A DNA stretch of 12,130 nucleotides from CADCWN01 sp039810045 (GTDB lineage: Bacteria; Chloroflexota; Chloroflexia; Thermomicrobiales; CADCWN01): positions 1 through 12,130 of the forward strand of contig JBDHWF010000115.1 of the NCBI GenBank assembly GCA_039810045.1, written 5' to 3'. The translations under genes were made by a program, and so were the position numbers. Of this stretch, positions 7,986-12,130 are shown one piece after another; position 1 is the first letter of the stretch, and the number at the start of each line of letters is the position of its first letter. Below the pieces are notes generated by a model, which was given only the letters and a program-made list of their open reading frames with translations, was not told where the DNA came from and ran no database searches.

Positions 7986-9761
7986 ATGTATATCCGACAA
8001 ATCCAACCAGACAAATTGGTCATGATCAAACCGCTGCGCGCAACGCTGAGTATGCTGGCACTCATACTCATGCTGCTAGGAATGTTGTCGCCCTGGCTAG
8101 GGCAGGATGCCCTAGCTGCGCCGATATCTGTAGCCCGCGCTTGGGGCGTGAATGGTGCCGGTCAGCTTGGCGACGGCTCGAACACGGTGCGCCACACCGC
8201 AGTTGCAGTGAGTAGTATCAGTGATCTCCTCGCAGTAGCGACCAATGGCGACCATAATGTGGCTCTGCGTGCTGGTGGGACGGTTTGGACCTGGGGGATG
8301 AATACCTATGGGCAACTCGGCGATGGGACGACAACCAATCGCAATACCCCAGTGCAAGTACCTGGACTGATTAATATTATCGCCGTGGCTGCAGGCGATG
8401 AACATACCCTGGCCCTCAAGAGCGATGGCACGGTTTGGGCCTGGGGCGCGAACGGAAGCGGTCAGCTTGGCGATGGATCAATTACCAATCGAGCTGCTCC
8501 CGTGCAGGTAAGTGGCCTCGTTGGGGTGAAGACGATCAACGCTGGCTTCCGCCACAGTCTGGCAATCCGAAGTGATGGGACAATGATGGCCTGGGGCTGG
8601 AATGGTTATGGGCAACTCGGCGATGGCACCACCACGAACCGCTCAACGCCAGTACAGACGACCACTCTTTCCGCAGTTACCAGCATCTCTGGTGGCTACG
8701 GCCATACACTGGCTCGGCGGAACGATGGCACAGTCTGGACTTGGGGTCGCAACAATAATGGGCAACTCGGTGATGGTACAACGACAGATCGAGCAGCCCC
8801 TGCTCTGATCAGTAGTGTGAGTGGTGCTACCAGTGTCGTCGCCGGGGATTACCACAGCCTGATGATTCTGACTGATGGGTCGGTGCGGGCCTGGGGTAGC
8901 AATACCTATGGACAACTTGGCGATGGAACGACCACCATGCGAACCACACCAGTGGCCGTCAGTGGATTGATAAACGTGACGACTGTGGCGGCTGGTCTGT
9001 ACCATAGCCTCGCCACAAAGAGTGATGGTACTGCCTGGTCTTGGGGCTTTAATGATTTTGGTCGCCTGGGTGACGGTACGATAACAAACCGCCATACCCC
9101 AGTTCAGGTCAGCGGAGTTGAACGAGCGACGACTGTAGCGGCGGGGAACGCGCATAGCCTAACCCTCGTGGTTATTGATCCCGGCTCACGTTTTGCCGAT
9201 GTTCCCACGAGCTACTGGGCATATGAGCAGATTGAAGCCTTCGCGGGACGTGGCATAACCAACGGATGCGGCAAGAATACACTTGGGCAAGCGTTGTACT
9301 GCCCTGACCGTGGCGTTACCAGGGCGGAGATGGCTACCTTCCTCACACGTAATCTCGGCTATGACAAGCAGAGTCCACCTAGTACCCCAACATTTGCCGA
9401 TGTTCCAGCAAACTACTGGGCTTACGGACAGATTGAGGCATTTGCTGTCCTAGGCATTACGCAAGGCTGTGGCAGGAACGCACAAGGCCAGTTGCTCTTT
9501 TGTCCAGATCGTGGGGTGACCAGGGCAGAGATGGCTGTTTTCATTGACCGGGCGCAGGACCAAACTGAGCTGAGATCAGCCAGTGCTACCTTCGCTGACG
9601 TACCGCCTTCGTATTGGGCCTATGGTTGGATCGAGAGATTCTATACTCTCGGGATTACGACTGGTTGCAGCACTAGCAGCACTGGTCAGCGGTTTTTCTG
9701 TCCAGATCGCGGGGTGACCCGGGCGGAGATGGCAGTTTTCCTCATTCGGGCATATCCGTAA
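7986..9761 (+). CDS. Exported RCC1 beta-propeller protein with three C-terminal SLH domains
   Basis: Likely a cell-surface protein of 591 residues. Residues 1-45 form a long signal peptide: a basic N-region, a hydrophobic core LSMLALILMLLGMLSPWLG and a probable cut after DALAA. Residues 52-401 are seven RCC1-type repeats of exactly 50 residues, each opening with WG.N..GQLGDG (GRLGDG in the seventh) and containing an H(S/T/N)(L/V) position; seven is the count of a closed propeller. Residues 403-455, 470-522 and 535-590 are SLH domains (FADVP..YWAY, CPDRGVTRAEMA), which bind secondary wall polymers or S-layer material. Each SLH has two Cys 11 residues apart (428/439, 495/506, 561/572). The propeller's ligand is unknown; RCC1 folds serve as protein-binding platforms or sensors. 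It is transcribed divergently from the SARP-like regulator and followed by a hairpin. Confidence 0.93.
   Translation: MYIRQIQPDKLVMIKPLRATLSMLALILMLLGMLSPWLGQDALAAPISVARAWGVNGAGQLGDGSNTVRHTAVAVSSISDLLAVATNGDHNVALRAGGTVWTWGMNTYGQLGDGTTTNRNTPVQVPGLINIIAVAAGDEHTLALKSDGTVWAWGANGSGQLGDGSITNRAAPVQVSGLVGVKTINAGFRHSLAIRSDGTMMAWGWNGYGQLGDGTTTNRSTPVQTTTLSAVTSISGGYGHTLARRNDGTVWTWGRNNNGQLGDGTTTDRAAPALISSVSGATSVVAGDYHSLMILTDGSVRAWGSNTYGQLGDGTTTMRTTPVAVSGLINVTTVAAGLYHSLATKSDGTAWSWGFNDFGRLGDGTITNRHTPVQVSGVERATTVAAGNAHSLTLVVIDPGSRFADVPTSYWAYEQIEAFAGRGITNGCGKNTLGQALYCPDRGVTRAEMATFLTRNLGYDKQSPPSTPTFADVPANYWAYGQIEAFAVLGITQGCGRNAQGQLLFCPDRGVTRAEMAVFIDRAQDQTELRSASATFADVPPSYWAYGWIERFYTLGITTGCSTSSTGQRFFCPDRGVTRAEMAVFLIRAYP
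8139..9188 (+). repeat. Seven tandem 150-bp RCC1 coding repeats
   Basis: Seven in-frame units of 150 bp without any insertion or deletion. The best conserved DNA core encodes GQLGDG (GGCAACTCGGCGATGG and variants). Other parts of the units have diverged, so they look selected at protein level, not recently copied. Confidence 0.88.
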
Positions 9762-9822
9762 GGGAGCCTCAGCGGGCCAGCTTGCTCCCAAACGTACGCC
9801 GTTAGCTGTGCATTGACTACGA

Positions 9823-9849
9823 GCGCTCCCTGCCTCTGGCAGGGAGCGC
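9823..9849 (+). terminator. Perfect 12-bp hairpin after the RCC1-SLH gene
   Basis: The arms 9823-9834 and 9838-9849 are exact complements around a TCT loop, 61 bases after the stop. The stem is very GC-rich. No adjacent T-run follows, only a loose ATTTTCTTT about 30 bases later. It is the probable transcript end of the RCC1-SLH gene. Confidence 0.6.
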
Positions 9850-9913
9850 CACGGTGCTAGCCTGTGAATGGGGGCCGGTGCATTTTCTTTGAAGCCGAAT
9901 TCTGTCTATTCCA

Positions 9914-9928
9914 TTGCCCTGATGATGC
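9914..9928 (+). repeat. 15-base direct repeat, copy 1 (TTGCCCTGATGATGC)
   Basis: Identical to 10394-10408. The two copies lie 480 bases apart and bracket the ABM-domain gene. The remainder of this intergenic stretch (9850-10003) holds no gene that I can support. Confidence 0.6.
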
Positions 9929-10007
9929 GTTAGGCTGCCGAGTGGTTGTCTGGCTCTGGTAGACTCATAACGGTTGCTCCATGCTGAGCGCGATTATGCA
10001 GAACGAT

Positions 10008-10012
10008 AGGAG
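10008..10012 (+). promoter_or_regulatory. Ribosome binding site of the ABM monooxygenase gene
   Basis: AGGAG sits 6 bases before the ATG at 10019. This favours that codon over the second in-frame ATG at 10031. Confidence 0.6.
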
Positions 10013-10018
10013 TAGGCA

Positions 10019-10378
10019 ATGATTACGACGATGAATCGGCTCTTTGTGAAGCCGGAGTATGCAGAACAGTTCGAGGAAAACTTTCGGCAACGAGCGGGAC
10101 TGATTGATGGGATGCCCGGATTTATTAGTAATCAGGTTTTGCGGCCAACCAGCCCTGAAGACCCGTATGTTGTCCTGACTTTCTGGGAAAGTCGGCAGCA
10201 GTTTGAAGCGTGGGTGCGGTCGCCAGAGTTTACCCAGGGTCATGCCCGTTCTGGTAGCCTGCCGCGTGAAGCATATAGCAGCCCCAACAAGATTGAAGTC
10301 CACGAAGTAGTGCTGGATAGCACGCGGCCTGATCTGGTGCCAGAGCCACACGGCAAGCCGTTCTCACCCCATCCATAG
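10019..10378 (+). CDS. ABM-domain monooxygenase, IsdG/HmoA-like (probable heme degradation)
   Basis: Compact protein of 119 residues with the ferredoxin-like fold expected of antibiotic-biosynthesis-monooxygenase (ABM) domains, which work as dimers. Residues keep the order and spacing of the IsdG/IsdI heme-degrading triad: Asn6 in MNRLFV, Trp65 in FEAWVRS and His75 in QGHARSG (the staphylococcal enzymes have Asn, Trp and His near 6/7, 66/67 and 76/77). The PYVVLTFWES strand and the MPGF turn are also family-typical. IsdG-type enzymes use heme as both substrate and cofactor and release iron. This suggests cytoplasmic heme breakdown or handling, plausible in an organism rich in tetrapyrroles, but other ABM proteins act on quinols or polyketides. 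The C-terminal ~20 residues are Pro/His-rich and probably flexible. It is a single gene with no heme-uptake genes in view, ending in a hairpin plus T-run. Confidence 0.85.
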   Translation: MITTMNRLFVKPEYAEQFEENFRQRAGLIDGMPGFISNQVLRPTSPEDPYVVLTFWESRQQFEAWVRSPEFTQGHARSGSLPREAYSSPNKIEVHEVVLDSTRPDLVPEPHGKPFSPHP

Positions 10379-10393
10379 TTAATCGTGTGCCTG

Positions 10394-10408
10394 TTGCCCT
10401 GATGATGC
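10394..10408 (+). repeat. 15-base direct repeat, copy 2 (TTGCCCTGATGATGC)
   Basis: Exact copy of 9914-9928, placed between the ABM stop codon and the terminator hairpin. The flanking bases differ beyond the core, apart from scattered matches. Confidence 0.6.
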
Positions 10409-10410
10409 AG

Positions 10411-10447
10411 CGTGGCGACCAGCACTGGTCGCCACGTTACTATTTTT
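10411..10447 (+). terminator. Hairpin plus T-run terminator of the ABM gene
   Basis: The arms 10411-10422 and 10425-10436 are exact 12-base complements with a 2-base loop, in practice an 11-bp stem with a 4-base loop. They are followed by TTACTATTTTT, a fair U-tract, making this the best intrinsic terminator in the window. The T-run ends where the 3' CCA of the convergent tRNA gene lies, and the hairpin could also stop the tRNA transcript on the other strand. Confidence 0.75.
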
Positions 10448-10520
10448 GGAGCGCCCAGCCGGGTTCGAACCGGCGACCACAGCTTGGAAGGCTGTTATGT
10501 TACCACTACACCATGGGCGC
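10447..10520 (-). tRNA. tRNA-Gly (anticodon TCC), CCA encoded
   Basis: On the minus strand the full cloverleaf is present: acceptor GCGCCCA/TGGGCGC (7 bp), D-stem GTGT/ACAT with a GG-containing loop, anticodon stem ACAGC/GCTGT with loop CTTCCAA (anticodon TCC at 10488-10486), a short variable region GGTC, and T-arm GCCGG-TTCGAAC-CCGGC. The discriminator base is T (10450), as usual for bacterial tRNA-Gly, and CCA follows at 10449-10447. It decodes GGA and, by wobble, GGG. All stems pair, so the gene should be functional. Confidence 0.96.
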
Positions 10521-10530
10521 ATTGGTGGGA

Positions 10531-10559
10531 AGTGTAGCAACAGATAGTGCTTCTGACCA
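10531..10559 (-). promoter_or_regulatory. Probable sigma-70 promoter of tRNA-Gly
   Basis: On the minus strand, TGGTCA (10559-10554) and TACACT (10536-10531) are separated by 17 bases, each matching consensus at 4 of 6 positions. Initiation would fall a few bases before the mature tRNA 5' end at 10520. Confidence 0.4.
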
Positions 10560-10728
10560 GGGGCATCGTAACCGCAAGGCCCCTGCCAGGTGCCTCATTC
10601 CCGACGAAGAGCGGCGTCATGACACAACGATCATCGCGGAGGGAACTATCCAGACCATACGGACGCTTTAGTATTGATTGGTCACTGGCTTGGGTGATCA
10701 CCTTGATCGAGTATACATGAGGCACGTC

Positions 10729-10926
10729 ATGATGCTGCTCGCCGTCCGTCGGATTCTGGTGCGGATTTTTGGTAGCGCGGAAGTAGAACAAGCTGATCAT
10801 GTAGCGGAGCCACGCTCTGAGGCGATAGTGCGCCGTGATCTTTCCAGGATTGAGTCACCCGCCCCAGCTACGCCCCAAGACCAAGCAGTGCCGCTTGCCT
10901 CGGATACTTCGACTGCCGCACACTAA
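10729..10926 (+). CDS. Small hypothetical protein, about 65 residues
   Basis: I do not recognise this product. The start at ATG 10729 is chosen because GAGG lies 6 bases before it; an in-frame ATG at 10717 and a TTG at 10678 are alternatives without such a site. The N-terminus MMLLAVRRILVRIF is a short basic amphipathic or membrane-attracted helix; the rest is charged and then Pro/Ala/Thr-rich, probably unstructured. Its stop is 11 bases before a 17-bp perfect hairpin, and codon use resembles the neighbours, which favours a real gene. Against it are its small size, lack of homology I can name, and overlap with a short segment resembling the GH51 gene. It could be the remnant of a longer gene. 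Confidence 0.38.
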   Translation: MMLLAVRRILVRIFGSAEVEQADHVAEPRSEAIVRRDLSRIESPAPATPQDQAVPLASDTSTAAH

Positions 10927-10937
10927 TAGGCTCTCGA

Positions 10938-10973
10938 AGAAGCAGGGCGGTGAAGTTTCACCGCCCTGCTTCT
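10938..10973. terminator. Perfect 17-bp hairpin, possibly bidirectional
   Basis: The arms 10938-10954 and 10957-10973 are exact complements with a 2-base loop, the longest perfect stem in the window. It begins 11 bases after the stop of the plus-strand small ORF and ends one base before the stop of a minus-strand 39-codon ORF downstream of the GH51 gene. No T-run follows on either side. It may end transcripts from both directions. Confidence 0.6.
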
Positions 10974-10974
10974 G

Positions 10975-11094
10975 CTATTCAGTTGTTTCTGGGATTGGGC
11001 CGAGCGGCGGAACAAACGTTCCATTGGTGCCACTGGTAGCACCAGGCCCAGGTGCGAGAATAGCAGTATGGCAGGTGGCTGAGTAATTGTCCAA
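10975..11094 (-). CDS. Possible 39-residue ORF or C-terminal gene remnant after GH51
   Basis: A minus-strand frame begins at TTG 11094, 19 bases after the GH51 stop, and ends at 10975, one base from the hairpin. The product starts LDNYSATCHTAILAP and becomes Gly/Pro/Thr-rich, ending PETTE. An AGGG lies 7 bases before the TTG, a weak ribosome site. The frame is blocked by TAG at 11097-11095. It may be a tiny gene co-transcribed with the GH51 gene, the last exposed piece of a decayed gene, or chance. The complementary strand also reads as a Pro/Gly-rich frame here, which weakens the case. Confidence 0.2.
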   Translation of the reverse strand: MDNYSATCHTAILAPGPGATSGTNGTFVPPLGPIPETTE

Positions 11095-11113
11095 CTACGA
11101 GCCCTGGACGGTG

Positions 11114-12130
11114 CTACTCCAGCGGAATAGTGAGTCGGGTCACGGACTGCGGTTCGAAGGTGTGGATGAATGCCTCACCCATCCTGCCCACTGTTCGCGG
11201 CACACTGAGGGTCACCACCTCTGGCGCGGCGAAGGTGTTATGGGCGTGGATATCGTTATGGGTCAGTACCACCTCTTCGCTGGGGCCAGCGGCTCTCGCG
11301 CCGTGTAGTGCAATCGTTGCCTCAACTGGCTGACCGATCTGCGGGTTCACCACGGTCAGCGTCAGGGTACGGTCACGAAGTGAGGCCGACCCTGCCAGTC
11401 CACGAAGGACGCCTGGGCCATCGGGGGCGTTGAAGCTGATCGATGGCGCGTCAATCGCCAGCCGAAGGGCTTGCGCTCCCTGGTGTGGCGCATAGAGCGC
11501 GTATACATGATAGGTTGGCGTCATGATCATCTGCTCGCCCTCGGTCAGCAAAAGGGCTTGCAGGACATTAACCGTCTGCGCGATATTCGCCATCGTCACT
11601 GTGGCGGCGTGCCGCCCAAAGATGTCCAGCGACAGAGCGGCGACGAGGGCATCGCGCAAGGTGTTCTGTTGCCAGAGAAAACGCGGGTTGCGCCCCGGTG
11701 TTGGTGGGTGCCAGGTGCCCCACTCGTCGATCACCAGTTGAATCCGTTGCTCAGGATCGAAACGGTCCAGCAGCGCCCGCTGCTCGATGATCAGCGTTTC
11801 GATCGCGGCGGCCTGGGCCAGAAGTGCATACCATTGATCATCGGTATAGTCGGTGGCGGTGCCAGCCCTGGCGTCGCCATTATGGGTGTAATAGTGCGGC
11901 GCGTAGCCCTGAATGCGCCCGAAACCCCGGCGCTGCTGGAGTGTGGTGAAAAACCGCTCGGTCCAGTCGAGATCATTGCGGTTTGGGCCACAGGCGATCA
12001 GGTATGGTGGGTCGCCGCCAAAATCGCGCAGGTAGGTGGCGAAGCGGCGATAGTGCATCGCGTATTCTTCCGGCGTCATATTCCCACCGCAGCCCCAGTT
12101 CTCATTGCCCACGCCCCAATAGCGAATCTC
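11114..12130 (-). CDS. GH51 alpha-L-arabinofuranosidase, C-terminal part (start outside window)
   Basis: The frame stays open to the last base of the window, so the 5' end is missing; the GTG at 12112 is an internal Val codon in YWGVGNENWGCGG. The 338 visible residues include that block, whose Glu (visible residue 10) is the GH51 acid/base, and LVIDEWGTW, whose Glu (visible residue 136) is the nucleophile. The second part of the (beta/alpha)8 barrel is followed from about TPTYHVYALY by a C-terminal beta-sandwich. GH51 enzymes are retaining hydrolases that release alpha-L-arabinofuranose from arabinan, arabinoxylan or their oligosaccharides, usually intracellularly. Full members are about 500 residues, so roughly a third is missing. 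No transporter or sugar regulator is visible on this side; partners may lie beyond 12130. Confidence 0.93.
   Translation of the reverse strand, partial: EIRYWGVGNENWGCGGNMTPEEYAMHYRRFATYLRDFGGDPPYLIACGPNRNDLDWTERFFTTLQQRRGFGRIQGYAPHYYTHNGDARAGTATDYTDDQWYALLAQAAAIETLIIEQRALLDRFDPEQRIQLVIDEWGTWHPPTPGRNPRFLWQQNTLRDALVAALSLDIFGRHAATVTMANIAQTVNVLQALLLTEGEQMIMTPTYHVYALYAPHQGAQALRLAIDAPSISFNAPDGPGVLRGLAGSASLRDRTLTLTVVNPQIGQPVEATIALHGARAAGPSEEVVLTHNDIHAHNTFAAPEVVTLSVPRTVGRMGEAFIHTFEPQSVTRLTIPLE

Noticed and set aside
7820..8215. Plus-strand open frame overlapping the start of the RCC1-SLH gene
   Set aside because: It overlaps the signal peptide and first repeat in another frame, has no good ribosome site, and the RCC1-SLH start with AGGAGG is much stronger.
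8139..9188. Regularly spaced similar DNA units that could suggest a CRISPR-like or satellite array
   Set aside because: The 150-bp units are an in-frame protein repeat (RCC1 blades) with diverged synonymous sites, not identical short repeats with unique spacers.
9917..9928. TGATGA motif resembling a C/D-box guide RNA element
   Set aside because: No matching D box or terminal stem is present, and the genes are bacterial; the motif is only part of the 15-base repeat.
10495..10800. Minus-strand open frame upstream of and into the tRNA gene
   Set aside because: It overlaps the tRNA-Gly gene and its promoter and has no family resemblance beyond the short GH51-like stretch reported separately.

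Overview
The window reads as ordinary chromosome of a Chloroflexota bacterium, most likely a filamentous phototroph of the Chloroflexus type. The grounds are a secreted protein ending in the PTATPT-type Pro/Thr tail common in that phylum, SLH domains with paired cysteines, a large SARP-like ATPase regulator, an HelY/Ski2-like helicase and moderately GC-rich codon use. The genus is inferred from style, not proven.

Layout: (1) 1-1089 (+) is the 3' part of a kelch-repeat surface protein with a long Pro/Thr tail, followed by a perfect hairpin. (2) 1227-4136 (+) is a 969-residue Ski2-like DExH helicase with a TTG start. (3) 4170-4553 or -4619 (-) is a small three-helix membrane protein convergent with the helicase. 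(4) 4759-7653 (-) is a 964-residue regulator with an OmpR-type winged helix, BTAD, NB-ARC-type ATPase and TPR domains. (5) 7654-7985 is a non-coding divergent region with an 11-bp-spaced direct repeat. (6) 7986-9761 (+) is an exported seven-bladed RCC1 propeller joined to three SLH domains. (7) 10019-10378 (+) is a small IsdG-like ABM-domain monooxygenase that keeps the Asn/Trp/His triad. (8) 10447-10520 (-) is tRNA-Gly(TCC) with an encoded CCA. (9) 10521-11113 is a poorly coding stretch with one plausible small ORF on each strand meeting at a 17-bp hairpin. (10) 11114-12130 (-) is the C-terminal part of a GH51 alpha-L-arabinofuranosidase whose start lies outside the window.

The genes do not form one pathway: most are single transcription units in changing orientation, and several end in a perfect GC-rich hairpin. 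The most plausible functional pairing is the regulator with the divergent RCC1-SLH surface protein, which share one intergenic region. I found no CRISPR array, phage, transposon or defence island. The items most worth a second look are the exact 7 x 50-residue propeller on an S-layer anchor, the divergent control region, the hairpins without U-tracts, and short sequence echoes around the ABM and GH51 genes.
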